This document shows positions 1 through 7,848 of a stretch of 64,000 nucleotides of DNA, one piece after another (positions within the stretch are counted from its first letter, which is position 1; each line of letters starts with the position of its first letter). Both the position numbers and the translations under genes were made by a program. The stretch is from Kitasatospora sp. NBC_01246 (GTDB lineage: Bacteria > Actinomycetota > Actinomycetes > Streptomycetales > Streptomycetaceae): contig NZ_CP108484.1 of the NCBI RefSeq assembly GCF_036226505.1, positions 620,001 to 684,000 on the forward strand. The letters are read 5' to 3'. A model generated the notes under the pieces. The model was not told the DNA's origin and made no database searches. It saw only the letters and a program-made list of their open reading frames with translations.

Positions 1-1
1 A

Positions 2-1336
2 CTGCACCGGCGGATCAGCGGGCTGACGGACGGCGAAGTCGCCTCCTACATCCCGCAGCTCGCCCAGGCCGACCCCGACGACTTCGGGATCGCCCTCACC
101 AGCATGGGCGGCCGCCGCTACCAGGCGGGCAAGGCCGACACCGAGTTCACCATCCAGTCGGTCTCCAAGCCCTTCGTCTACGCACTGGCCCTCACCGACC
201 TCGGGCCCGACGAGATGCTCCGACGGGTCGGCGCCGAGCCCAGCGGCGAGGCCTTCAACGCCATCAGCCTGGAGCCGGTCACCGGGCGCCCGGCCAACCC
301 GATGGTCAACGCCGGCGCGATCGCCACCACCGCCCTGGTCGCGGCGGCCGACCCCGAGGCGCGGTCCGCCCGGATCCTGGACTGCCTGTCCGCGTTCGCC
401 GGCCGCCGACTGGGCTACGACGAGGAGGTGTACGCCTCCGAGGCCGCCAGCGGCGACCGCAACCGCGCGCTCGCCTACCTGATGCGCTCGGCCGGCTCGT
501 TGACCGACGACCCGTACGCCGTGACGGCCACCTACTTCCGCCAGTGCTCCGTCCTGGTCACCGCGGCCGACCTCGCGGTGATGGCCGCGACCCTGGCCAA
601 CGGCGGCCGCAACCCGGTCACCGGCGAGCGGGTCGTGGAGCGGAGCGTGGCGGTGCGGACCCTGGCCGTCATGGCCACCTGCGGGATGTACGACGGCGCC
701 GGGGAGTGGCTGCTGAACGTCGGGCTGCCGGCCAAGAGCGGGGTGGCCGGCGGGCTGATCGCGGCCAGCCCGGGCCGGTTCGGGGTCGCGGTCTACAGCC
801 CGCCGCTGGACCGGGAGGGCAACTCCGTGCGGGGCGTGGCCGCGCTCACCGCGATGTCCGAGCGGCTCACCCTCCACCTCATGCACGCACCGGTGCACCT
901 GACGGCCACCGTCACCGACACCGGGCACGGCGCGCGCTCCTCCCGCACCCGCAGCCCGGAGCAGACCGCGCTGCTCAACCGCAGCCGGCAGCGCATCATC
1001 GCCGTCGGCGCCCAGGGCGAGCTGGAGTTCACCGAGACCGAGCAGCTGCTGGGCGCCGTCGAGGGGGCCGTCCCCGCGACACCCGGCTGGCTGGTGCTGG
1101 ACCTGATGGCCGTCACCGGCATCCGCCCCGGCTCCGCCGCGATGCTCGCCGCCGGTCTGGCGGACATCGCCCAGCGGGGCCACCGGATCGTCGTCGCCGC
1201 CCAGGAGCCGTTCCTGGCCGCGGCCGACGGGCACCCCGACTGGCAGGCCTTCACCAGCCGCGACGACGCGGTGGCCTGGTGCGAGGACCGGCTCCTGGCC
1301 GGCGAAGCGCCCCTCGCACCGTCCGCCCCGAGCTGA
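2..1336 (+). CDS. glsA: Glutaminase with C-terminal STAS domain (5' end outside window)
   Basis: This is the 3' part of a serine-type glutaminase (L-glutamine to glutamate plus ammonia, cytoplasmic). The reading frame is open from base 2, so the true start lies upstream; 444 residues are visible. The SVSKPF motif holds the catalytic Ser-x-x-Lys pair, and the NPMVNAGAIA segment is typical of the family. From about visible residue 325 the protein continues into a STAS-like domain (GELEFTE, then WLVLDLMAVTGI), the known glutaminase-STAS fusion. STAS domains bind nucleotides or partner proteins, so a regulatory role is inferred. The gene ends before a hairpin shared with the convergent RDD gene. 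Confidence 0.9.
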   Translation: MHRRISGLTDGEVASYIPQLAQADPDDFGIALTSMGGRRYQAGKADTEFTIQSVSKPFVYALALTDLGPDEMLRRVGAEPSGEAFNAISLEPVTGRPANPMVNAGAIATTALVAAADPEARSARILDCLSAFAGRRLGYDEEVYASEAASGDRNRALAYLMRSAGSLTDDPYAVTATYFRQCSVLVTAADLAVMAATLANGGRNPVTGERVVERSVAVRTLAVMATCGMYDGAGEWLLNVGLPAKSGVAGGLIAASPGRFGVAVYSPPLDREGNSVRGVAALTAMSERLTLHLMHAPVHLTATVTDTGHGARSSRTRSPEQTALLNRSRQRIIAVGAQGELEFTETEQLLGAVEGAVPATPGWLVLDLMAVTGIRPGSAAMLAAGLADIAQRGHRIVVAAQEPFLAAADGHPDWQAFTSRDDAVAWCEDRLLAGEAPLAPSAPS

Positions 1337-1383
1337 CCTCGTCGGGGCGTGCTGCCGGGCTGCCCGGTGCGACCAGAACGCAC

Positions 1384-1426
1384 GGAGCCCGGTCACCGCC
1401 GACGACGATCGGGGCGACCGGGCTCC
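1384..1426. terminator. Hairpin between convergent genes
   Basis: Perfect 11-bp arms (GGAGCCCGGTC and its complement) flank a 21-nt loop between the glutaminase stop and the RDD stop. It would serve as a bidirectional terminator. Confidence 0.6.
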
Positions 1427-1456
1427 ATCGGGCCCGCCGGGGGGACCGGCCCGCGG

Positions 1457-2131
1457 TCAGGACTCCTTGACCACCACGGTCTTGGCCGCTTTGTCGTGGA
1501 AGCACTGCTGGAGCGGCTTGTCCCAGAGCAGCGACAACACGTTCACCAGCGAGAACACCGAGCCGACGCAGTAGACCGCCTGGGGCAGGCCGTAGACCGC
1601 GCTGCGGGTCCACAGCTCGTTGTCGCTCGGGCGGCCGCCGTGCGTCGCCGAGACCACCCGCAGCTTCATCGCCTTCTTGCCGACGGTCTGCTGGCCCTGG
1701 CTGAGCATCATCGCCGCCTCGTAGGCGAAGACGATCAGCGCGCCGATGACGGCGGCCAGGATCGAACCCGCCACGGTCGTGAAGGCCAGCTGGAGCACGA
1801 TCAACGGGATCAGCAGCACGCCCAGGTCGATCAGACGGGCCAGGAAGCGGTCGGCCGGGGTGGCCAGGGTCCGGCTCCCGGGCGGCGGCGGTCCGTACGG
1901 ACCCGCCGGGCCGACCCACGGCGGGAGCTGGCCGCCGCCCTGCGGGTAGCCCTGCGCGGGCGGCGGGTAGCCGGGAGCGCCCTGGGCGTAGCCGGGCGGC
2001 GGGTAGGCGGCGCCGGGCTGCGGGTCGTAGGGGCCCTGCGGGGCCCCGTAGCCCGGCTGCGCCGGCGGCGGCTGCTTGCCGTACGGGTTCTCGTCCGACG
2101 GGTAGCCGTAGCCGGGGGGTGGGTTCGTCAT
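1457..2131 (-). CDS. RDD family membrane protein with proline/glycine/tyrosine-rich N-terminus
   Basis: This 224-residue protein has a cytoplasmic N-terminal tail of about 95 residues rich in Pro, Gly, Tyr and Gln, followed by an RDD domain. Visible RDD hallmarks are the RLIDL motif after FLAR, two hydrophobic segments (roughly residues 115-160), and the Q-T-VGKKAMKLRVV stretch. RDD proteins are small polytopic membrane proteins; some act in Na+/H+ exchange, but for actinobacterial members with such tails the role is unknown. It is convergent with the glutaminase and seems to be a single-gene unit. Confidence 0.85.
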   Translation of the reverse strand: MTNPPPGYGYPSDENPYGKQPPPAQPGYGAPQGPYDPQPGAAYPPPGYAQGAPGYPPPAQGYPQGGGQLPPWVGPAGPYGPPPPGSRTLATPADRFLARLIDLGVLLIPLIVLQLAFTTVAGSILAAVIGALIVFAYEAAMMLSQGQQTVGKKAMKLRVVSATHGGRPSDNELWTRSAVYGLPQAVYCVGSVFSLVNVLSLLWDKPLQQCFHDKAAKTVVVKES

Positions 2132-2335
2132 CGTCCTGCTCGTTTCGTCGTGGCTTGTCCTTCGGGTCTAGTGGCTCCGACGATCGTTTAGGAAGACCCT
2201 GGGGCCAACCGTTACGTGAATACCCCGGACCTGCCCCCTCGTCACCCGCCGACCGGCACCCTCGTTCCCGGCCGGACACGTCCGCCGGTACCGGGTCCCG
2301 GGCGATGGGGAGTTCGGCGTCTCGCCACCCCCCGG

Positions 2336-3316
2336 CTACGCGGAGTGGTGCCCGGCGGCCTCCGCGCCGGCCGGGTGACGGGGTGGGCGCAGGTCCTGGG
2401 CGAGCAGGGCCGCGCCCAGTGCCGCGGCCCGGCGGCCGAGGGCGGAGGCGACGACGCGGGGTGGGTCCGGGGAGGTCAGGCGCTCGGACAGGGCTTTCCG
2501 GAGCGGGTCGAGGTAGGTCCGCCCGGCGAGGGACAGGGGGCCGCCGATGACGATCCGTTCGGGGGCGCTGTCGCCGACCGCGGCGGTCAGGACCTCGGCG
2601 AGGCCTTCGACGGCCTCCTGCCAGATGGCGGCGGCCGTCCCGTCGCCCGCCGCGGCCCGGGCCTGGACGTCTCTGGCGGTCACGCGCGCCTCGCCGGTGG
2701 CGAGGCGGTAGCGGCGGGCGATCGCGGCGGCCGAGGCGATCGTCTCCAGACAGCCGCTCCCGCCGCAGGGGCAGGGGTCGCCGCCCGGGCGGACCACGAC
2801 GTGGCCGAGTTCGCCGTCGCCGCCCGGCGCGTACCCGTCGAGCACCATCGAGGCGGCGATGCCGGTGCCGACCGGGACGTAGAGGAAGGAGCGGCACGAG
2901 CGGCCGGCGCCGAGCCGGGCCTCGGCCAGGCCACCGGTGCGGACGTCGTGGCCGAAGGCCACCGGAACGTCGAGTTCCTCGGCCAGCCAGCGCCGGACGG
3001 GGATCTCGCGCCAGCCGAGGTGGGCGGCGAAGACGGAGGTGCCGGTCGCCTCACCGACCAGGCCGGGCACCGCGATGCCGGCCGCCGACGGCGCGTGGTG
3101 CCGGGCGAGGTCGGCGGCGTACTCCAGGACGGTCTCCAGCACGGCGTCCGGTCCGCGGTCGGCACGGGTCGGCCGCCGGCCGCTGTGCACGAGCGAGCCG
3201 TCCGGCGCCATCGCGACGGCCCGGATCTGCGCGACGCCGACCTCCAGCCCGATCACCACGGCGCTCGGGACCTCGGCGCGGTGGGTCACGGGATTCTCCG
3301 CAGCCGTGATCTCCAC
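2336..3316 (-). CDS. ROK family protein without DNA-binding domain (kinase-like or sensor)
   Basis: This 326-residue ROK protein has no N-terminal helix-turn-helix. The zinc signature CPCGGSGCLE (CxCGxxGCxE) and the HDVRTGGLAEARLG region holding the putative catalytic Asp are clear. The first phosphate loop is unusual: it reads GLEVGVAQIRAV, where sugar kinases have a D-x-GGT motif, and so looks more like ROK repressors. It is a close paralogue of the kinase at 11748-12713. It is divergent from the DeoR regulator and may be co-controlled. The start is a GTG with GGAG five bases upstream; a second GTG at 3289 also has a good ribosome binding site. Either a diverged hexosamine kinase or a sugar-binding sensor is possible. 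Confidence 0.75.
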   Translation of the reverse strand: MEITAAENPVTHRAEVPSAVVIGLEVGVAQIRAVAMAPDGSLVHSGRRPTRADRGPDAVLETVLEYAADLARHHAPSAAGIAVPGLVGEATGTSVFAAHLGWREIPVRRWLAEELDVPVAFGHDVRTGGLAEARLGAGRSCRSFLYVPVGTGIAASMVLDGYAPGGDGELGHVVVRPGGDPCPCGGSGCLETIASAAAIARRYRLATGEARVTARDVQARAAAGDGTAAAIWQEAVEGLAEVLTAAVGDSAPERIVIGGPLSLAGRTYLDPLRKALSERLTSPDPPRVVASALGRRAAALGAALLAQDLRPPRHPAGAEAAGHHSA

Positions 3317-3326
3317 CTGCTCTCCG

Positions 3327-3381
3327 TGATCGAATATGATAACTGCCTAGCCAATCCAATCACAGAGATGCACGATCTCTG
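3327..3381. promoter_or_regulatory. Divergent promoter/operator region of ROK and DeoR genes
   Basis: An AT-rich island lies between the divergent ROK and DeoR genes. It contains TGATCGAA (3327-3334, reverse complement TTCGATCA), close to the TCTGCGATCA motif found upstream of nagA and the SIS gene. It also has a perfect inverted repeat, CAGAGAT-N5-ATCTCTG, at 3363-3381. Both are candidate operators for the DeoR regulator (autoregulation). This is inference from position and symmetry. Confidence 0.45.
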
Positions 3382-3444
3382 GCGGTTCGGTCACTGCGCC
3401 CGCGATAGGCTTCACCTGCCGACACGACATGTAAGGGAGAGACC

Positions 3445-4230
3445 ATGGGGACGCACGAGAGGTGGACGCGTCTGCTGGAGATCCTGGGCGACCGGGGCCG
3501 GCTGGAGGTCGGCGAGGCCGTCGAGCTGCTGAGCGTCTCCGCGGCGACCGTGCGTCGTGACATGGACGAGCTCGCGAACCAGCAGCTGCTGGTGCGCACC
3601 CGCGGCGGCGCGGTGCTGAGCGGTGTCGCGTACGACCTGCCGCTGCGCTACAAGACCGCCCGGCAGGCGAACGAGAAGCTCAGGATCGCCAAGGCCGCGG
3701 CCGCGCTCATCCCGCCGGGGGCGGTGGTCGGCCTCAACGGCGGCACCACCACGTCGGAGGTCGCCCGGGAGCTCGCGACCCGGCCCGACTTCGCCGAACA
3801 CAGCAACGGAACCGCGCTGACCGTCGTCACCAACGCGATCAACATCGCCAACGAGCTGGCCGTGCGCCCGTACGTGAAGACGGTGGTCACCGGCGGAGTG
3901 GCCCGCCCGAACTCCTACGAGCTGACCGGGCCGCTGGCCACCATGGTGCTCCAGGGCCTCGCGCTCGACTACGCCATCCTCGGCGTCAACGCCGTGGACG
4001 CCAAGAACGGCGCCGCCACCCACGACGAGGGCGAGGCCAGCGCCAACCGCGCCATGGCCGAGCGGGCGGACAAGGTGATCATCGTCGCGGACGCCACCAA
4101 GATCGGCCGCCGCGCCTTCGCGCAGGTCTGCGCGGTCAGCGAGTTCACGGTGCTGATCACCGACAAGGACGCCCCGGAGGAGATCGTCGAGCAGCTGATC
4201 GCCCAGGGCGTGGACGTGCACTCGGTCTGA
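3445..4230 (+). CDS. DeoR/GlpR family transcriptional regulator
   Basis: A full-length (261 aa) DeoR-family repressor. The N-terminal winged helix-turn-helix (about residues 5-60) contains VSAATVRRDMDELA, the DeoR recognition helix, followed by RGGAV. The C-terminal DeoRC sugar-phosphate sensor (about 75-235) carries a GLNGGTTTSEVA loop and the VADATKIGRRAFA segment. The ATG has an AAGGGAGA ribosome binding site. The flanking ROK and nagA genes, and the sugar-phosphate enzymes further on, suggest control by a phosphorylated hexosamine or ketose intermediate, as AgaR does for GalNAc genes in other bacteria. The target is inferred. Confidence 0.88.
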   Translation: MGTHERWTRLLEILGDRGRLEVGEAVELLSVSAATVRRDMDELANQQLLVRTRGGAVLSGVAYDLPLRYKTARQANEKLRIAKAAAALIPPGAVVGLNGGTTTSEVARELATRPDFAEHSNGTALTVVTNAINIANELAVRPYVKTVVTGGVARPNSYELTGPLATMVLQGLALDYAILGVNAVDAKNGAATHDEGEASANRAMAERADKVIIVADATKIGRRAFAQVCAVSEFTVLITDKDAPEEIVEQLIAQGVDVHSV

Positions 4231-4251
4231 CCTCCCCGGCACCGCGACGTT

Positions 4252-4283
4252 CGAAGGGGCCCGGCAGCTGCCGGGCCCCTTCG
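4252..4283. terminator. Perfect 32-nt palindrome between DeoR and nagA
   Basis: Arms of 16 bp (CGAAGGGGCCCGGCAG and its complement) with no spacer lie between two convergent genes. It is well placed as a bidirectional terminator. Confidence 0.7.
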
Positions 4284-4295
4284 CGTGCGACCGCC

Positions 4296-5468
4296 TCAGG
4301 ACTTCGCGCGGAGCGTCGGCAGATGGCCCGCCCCGGCGACCCAGACGCCCTTCTGCATCACGGCGACGACGTCGTGGGCGGCGTCCAGCACCACCAGGTC
4401 GGCCTGCTTGCCGCTCTCCAGCGAGCCGACGGAGTCGCCCAGCCCCAGCAGTCGGGCGGGCACCGCGGAGAGCGACCGCGAGGCCTGCTCGGGAGTGAAC
4501 CCGTCGACCGTCACCGCCCGCTTGAACGCCCGGTCGAGGGTCAGCGTGGAGCCGGCGATGGAGCTGCCGTCGGCGAGTTCCGCGACACCGGCACGGACCC
4601 GGATGTCCAGCGGGCCCAGCCGGTAGGCGCCGTCGCCCATGCCCGCGGCGCTCATCGCGTCGGTGACCAGCGCGATCCGCCCGGCGCCGACCGCGCGGTG
4701 GACGAGGCCGACCACCGCGGGGTGCACGTGCACGCCGTCGTTGATGAGCTCGACGGTGACCCGGTCGTCCTCCAGCAGCGCGCCGACCGGCCCCGGGTCC
4801 CGGTGGCCGAGGGCGGGCATGCCGTTGAAGAGGTGGGTGGCCACGGTGGCCCCGGCGTCGATGGCGGCGCGGACCGTGCGGTAGTCCGCGGCCGAGTGGC
4901 CGACCGCCGCGACGACCCCCGCGTCCACCAGGGTCCGGACGGCGTCGAGTCCCCCGGGCAGCTCCGGCGCGAGGGTGACCATGCGGGCGTGGCCCTTGGC
5001 GGCGTCCAGCAGCCGGCGCAGCGGTTCGGGGGCGGGGTCGCGCAGCAGGGCGGGGGCGTGGGCGCCGCACCGGCCGCGGGCGATGAACGGACCCTCGAAG
5101 TGGACCCCGGCCAGTACGCCGTCCTGGGTGAGTTCGGCGAGTACGGCGGCCTGGTGGCAGAGCTCGTCCAGCTCGGCGGTGACGGTGCTGGCGACGGTGG
5201 TGGTGGTCCCGTGCAGGCGGTGGAACCGCGCGGCGGCCATCACCTCCTCGCCGTCGGCGGAGGTGTACGAGGCGCCGCCGCCGCCGTGGACGTGCAGGTC
5301 GACGAAGCCGGGCACGACCAGGTGGCCGGTCAGATCCACGTCACCGGGTTCGGGAGTGCCCCCGAACCCGGTGATCAGGGCTCCTTCGACCGTGAGGCGT
5401 CCGCCGTCGACGGTGCCGGTGGCGGTCACCAGGCGAGCCCCGGACAGGGAGGTGCGGGTGGCGGTCAT
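4296..5468 (-). CDS. nagA: N-acetylhexosamine-6-phosphate deacetylase
   Basis: This 390-residue amidohydrolase removes the acetyl group from GlcNAc-6-P or GalNAc-6-P (NagA/AgaA family). Key residues are visible: the HVHGGGG metal motif after GFVDL, the metal-binding Glu in HFEGPFIA, His in AVGHSAADY, His in THLFNGMPAL, and the catalytic Asp in LVTDAMSAAGMGDG. The length is normal for the family. The start is ATG at 5468. The promoter island upstream (5571-5640) holds TCTGCGATCA. The surrounding SIS isomerase, PfkB kinase and aldolase favour GalNAc-6-P as substrate, because the GlcNAc route needs only NagB; this is inference. Confidence 0.92.
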   Translation of the reverse strand: MTATRTSLSGARLVTATGTVDGGRLTVEGALITGFGGTPEPGDVDLTGHLVVPGFVDLHVHGGGGASYTSADGEEVMAAARFHRLHGTTTTVASTVTAELDELCHQAAVLAELTQDGVLAGVHFEGPFIARGRCGAHAPALLRDPAPEPLRRLLDAAKGHARMVTLAPELPGGLDAVRTLVDAGVVAAVGHSAADYRTVRAAIDAGATVATHLFNGMPALGHRDPGPVGALLEDDRVTVELINDGVHVHPAVVGLVHRAVGAGRIALVTDAMSAAGMGDGAYRLGPLDIRVRAGVAELADGSSIAGSTLTLDRAFKRAVTVDGFTPEQASRSLSAVPARLLGLGDSVGSLESGKQADLVVLDAAHDVVAVMQKGVWVAGAGHLPTLRAKS

Positions 5469-5589
5469 GCGGTGCCCGCCGGGCCGTGGGCAGCGTTCGC
5501 GTGGTCCATGGAGCCTCTCTTGCGGCGAGGAGCAGGGCGGCCCCGGGAGGGCGCTGGGCGCGGCAGATCTGCACTCTTGTGCAGCACTC

Positions 5590-5635
5590 GCGGGCTCTGC
5601 GATCAGATCACATCATTGTGGATGAGCCGAAAGTT
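5590..5635. promoter_or_regulatory. nagA promoter island with shared TCTGCGATCA motif
   Basis: An AT-richer island upstream of nagA contains TCTGCGATCA at 5596-5605, the same decamer found at 12834-12843 upstream of the SIS gene. A CATCATTG stretch follows. It is a candidate operator for the local DeoR regulator. Confidence 0.4.
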
Positions 5636-5727
5636 GCACGCAAGGGCTCCCGGGGGACGGGACGGGCGGACTGCCGACGGGCAGCGCAGTCGCCGGCGGT
5701 CCACCCGGAGGCGTCCGCAGGTCCCGG

Positions 5728-5931
5728 GTGGCGGGCCTGGTCTGCGAGGTGTCCGACGGGAGCAGCGCCGCGCCGCACCTCCGCTGGGCCGCCGCCACCG
5801 ACGAGGGCGGCCGGGGCATCTTCCTGATCGCCCAGCTCGCCCACCGCTGGGGCACCCGGTACACGCCGAGCGGCAAGGTCATCTGGTCCGAGCAGCCGCT
5901 CCCCGGCGACGGCTCCCCGGCGGCGGGCTGA
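5728..5931 (+). pseudogene. Remnant of an RsbW-like ATP-binding (anti-sigma/HATPase) protein
   Basis: Only the C-terminal about 65 residues of a Streptomyces-type ATP-binding regulatory protein remain: LVCEVSDGS, then TDEGGRGIFLIAQLAHRWGTRYT and GKVIWSEQ. The DEGGRGIF motif is the G2-type ATP lid of this GHKL family. The N-terminal half and a plausible start are missing; the ATG at 5728 falls inside the domain and has no clear ribosome binding site. I read it as a 5'-truncated gene. Intact relatives regulate sigma factors as partners of SpoIIE-type phosphatases. Confidence 0.7.
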
Positions 5932-6011
5932 CGCCGCCCGCGCGCCCGACGGCGGCGGGCCCACGGACCACACCCCGCCGCCGCGGGAGCGACGGGGGCC
6001 CGAGGGCGACG

Positions 6012-6077
6012 GGGCCGACGGGGGCGCGCAGCGTCCGGCAGTCAGGGCCGACGGGGGCGCGCAGCGTCCGGCGGTCA
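6012..6077. repeat. 33-bp direct repeat, two tandem copies
   Basis: Two head-to-tail copies (6012-6044 and 6045-6077) beginning GGGCCGACGGGGGCGC differ by one base. The second copy contains the stop codon of the small minus-strand ORF. It is a recent local duplication. Confidence 0.9.
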
Positions 6078-6275
6078 GGGCCGGCAGGATCCGCACCGGG
6101 GCGGCTCCGTCCGCGGGGCGGGGACGAACAGGCCGAACACCGTGTCGGCGACCACCCCGAAGTCGCCTACCCCCAAGGCTTTCCGGTCGCCGCCGGGCGC
6201 CCGCGGACCGACGGCGGGGTCCAGCAGGGCGGGGGCGGGCGCTTCGACGACCGGCGACGGATGGACGTCGGTCAC
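6075..6275 (-). CDS. Small protein translationally coupled to the glyoxalase-fold gene
   Basis: A 66-residue ORF starts with GTG in a GTGA overlap with the stop of the VOC gene. A strong GAGGGGGG ribosome binding site stands 7 bases upstream, and third codon positions are GC-rich, as in real genes. The protein begins TDVHPSPVVEAPAPALLD, has a short hydrophobic run (GVVADTVFGLFVPA) and ends in RCGSCRP with a Cys-x-x-Cys pair. I do not recognise a family. The C-terminal CxxC could bind metal or form a disulfide, but this is speculation. It could also be non-coding. Confidence 0.4.
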   Translation of the reverse strand: MTDVHPSPVVEAPAPALLDPAVGPRAPGGDRKALGVGDFGVVADTVFGLFVPAPRTEPPRCGSCRP

Positions 6276-6688
6276 GGCCGGCCCCCCTCGCCCGTGCGGA
6301 CGCCGGAGGACCGGGCCGCTCCCCCGGGCTCGCTCCACTCCGCGAGCTGGACGTCGATGCCGTTGGGGTCGAGCACCCCGAACGTCCACGCGCCCCACGG
6401 CTGCAGGGTCAGCGGCGCGGTCACCTTCACCCCTGCCGCTACCAGGCGGGCCGCCTCCTCCGCGATGCCGGTGACGGTGAACGACACGTAGCCGTCGAGC
6501 GGCGGGTTCGGTGCCACCGCGAAGTCCGACAGGACCAGGGTGATGTCGGTGGCGGCGTCGTCCCGTTCGAGCTGGACGAAGCCGTCCGTGCGCAGGACTT
6601 CACGGAATCCGAGGTGCTCGGTGAAGAAACGGCTGGAGGCGGCCGGGTCACCGACCACCAGCGCCACGGTGGTGGACGTGATGTTCAT
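6272..6688 (-). CDS. VOC (glyoxalase/bleomycin-resistance fold) family protein
   Basis: A 138-residue single VOC module. It opens with NITSTTVALVVGDPAASSRFFTEHLGF, the usual beta-alpha start, and closes with WGAWTFGVLDPNGIDVQLAEW, where the final Glu would be a metal ligand. VOC proteins are dioxygenases, isomerases, glutathione/bacillithiol transferases or drug-binding proteins; the substrate cannot be told. I place the start at the ATG at 6688, directly before the conserved strand, rather than 17 codons upstream. It overlaps the next small ORF by 4 bases. Confidence 0.85.
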   Translation of the reverse strand: MNITSTTVALVVGDPAASSRFFTEHLGFREVLRTDGFVQLERDDAATDITLVLSDFAVAPNPPLDGYVSFTVTGIAEEAARLVAAGVKVTAPLTLQPWGAWTFGVLDPNGIDVQLAEWSEPGGAARSSGVRTGEGGRP

Positions 6689-6785
6689 GCCGTCCAGCCT
6701 GGTCGCCGTGCCGGGAGCGAACAACGGCGATTCTCGCAACGATCGTTAACCCCCGGCTTCACGATCCGGTCGGGCCGAGCGGCCC

Positions 6786-6862
6786 CGCCGCGGAAGGCGT
6801 GCCGCGGACGGCGTGAGGCGGACGGCGTGACGCGGAAGGCGTGCCGCGGACCCCAGGAAGGC
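6786..6862. repeat. Degenerate short tandem repeat in intergenic DNA
   Basis: Imperfect copies of a CGGAAGGCGTG/CGGACGGCGTG unit are repeated about six times between the VOC and LysR genes. No gene is seen in 6689-6960. Confidence 0.6.
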
Positions 6863-6960
6863 GTCCCGCCGTTCGCCGAGTACGTCGCCCGGTTCTCGGC
6901 GCCCCGAGGCGCTCCGGGCATCCGGCGGACCACCCGCCCGACCGGTCCGCCGGGCGGACC

Positions 6961-7848
6961 CTAGAAGGCGAACACGCCGAGGTCGCGGACGGTGGCGGCG
7001 AGGGCGCGGATGGCGTCGTCCTCCGCCTCCGTGCGCCACACGAGGGCGAAGGAGAGCGGGGCGAGGTCGGTGATCGGCAGCCAGCGGACGTCGGGCATGC
7101 CCCAGTACCGGGTGACGTGGCTGGGGAAGGGCTGGACGATGTCGCCCATGGCGACCAGGTCGATCAGTTCGGAGGAGTGCGTCACCTGGTACGCGCGCTC
7201 GATCGGGCGGCCCTTGGGGGTGGTGAAGGGCAGGTACCCCTCCTCCCAGTAGTCCAGTCCGATCCGGCCGCTGCCCTGCGGGAAGTCGGCGAGGTTTTCG
7301 AGCCGGACCGACGACCGGCCGCCGAGCGGGTGGTCCGCCGCCACGGCGAGGATGCGCGGGTCGGTGAACAGGGTGGGGCCGACGGTCAGATCGGGCTCCT
7401 CGACGGGGAGCCAGGCGACGAAGACGTCGCATTCGCCGTCGCGCAGCTTGCCGAACGGGTCGTCCAGGACCGATAGCCGGACCTGCAGCTCCCACTGGGG
7501 GTGGCGCTTGCGGAACGTCTTCCAGTACACGTGCAGGTCGCCGACGTTGAACGGCATCATCAGGACCCGCAGCCGCCCGCTCACCCCCTGGGCGGCCATC
7601 CGCGCGCGCTCCAGCGAGTCCTGGAGGCCCTGGTAGCACGGCCGCAGGTCGTCCCGCAGCTGCCGGCCGACCTCGGTCAGCCGCACCGTCCGGCTGGTGC
7701 GCTCGAACAGCATCGCCCCGACGCTGCGCTCCTGCTTCCTGATCGCCTGGCTGACCCGGGCCGGGGAGATGTGCAGCCGCTCGGCGGTCCGGCCGAAGTG
7801 CAGTTCCTCGGCCAGCGCCAGAAAGATCTCGATGTCCCGCAGCTCCAC
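6961..7848 (-). CDS. LysR family transcriptional regulator
   Basis: A 295-residue LysR-type regulator. The N-terminal HTH (about residues 1-60) includes LRDIEIFLALAEELHFGRTAERLHISPARVSQAIRKQE, typical of the family. The rest is the periplasmic-binding-protein-like effector domain, with RVLMMPFNVGDLHVYW and RILAVAADHPL as recognisable strands. It is divergent from the sugar ABC operon across a 532-bp gap. Classic LysR control of a divergent neighbour is possible, but the ligand is unknown. Confidence 0.88.
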   Translation of the reverse strand: MELRDIEIFLALAEELHFGRTAERLHISPARVSQAIRKQERSVGAMLFERTSRTVRLTEVGRQLRDDLRPCYQGLQDSLERARMAAQGVSGRLRVLMMPFNVGDLHVYWKTFRKRHPQWELQVRLSVLDDPFGKLRDGECDVFVAWLPVEEPDLTVGPTLFTDPRILAVAADHPLGGRSSVRLENLADFPQGSGRIGLDYWEEGYLPFTTPKGRPIERAYQVTHSSELIDLVAMGDIVQPFPSHVTRYWGMPDVRWLPITDLAPLSFALVWRTEAEDDAIRALAATVRDLGVFAF

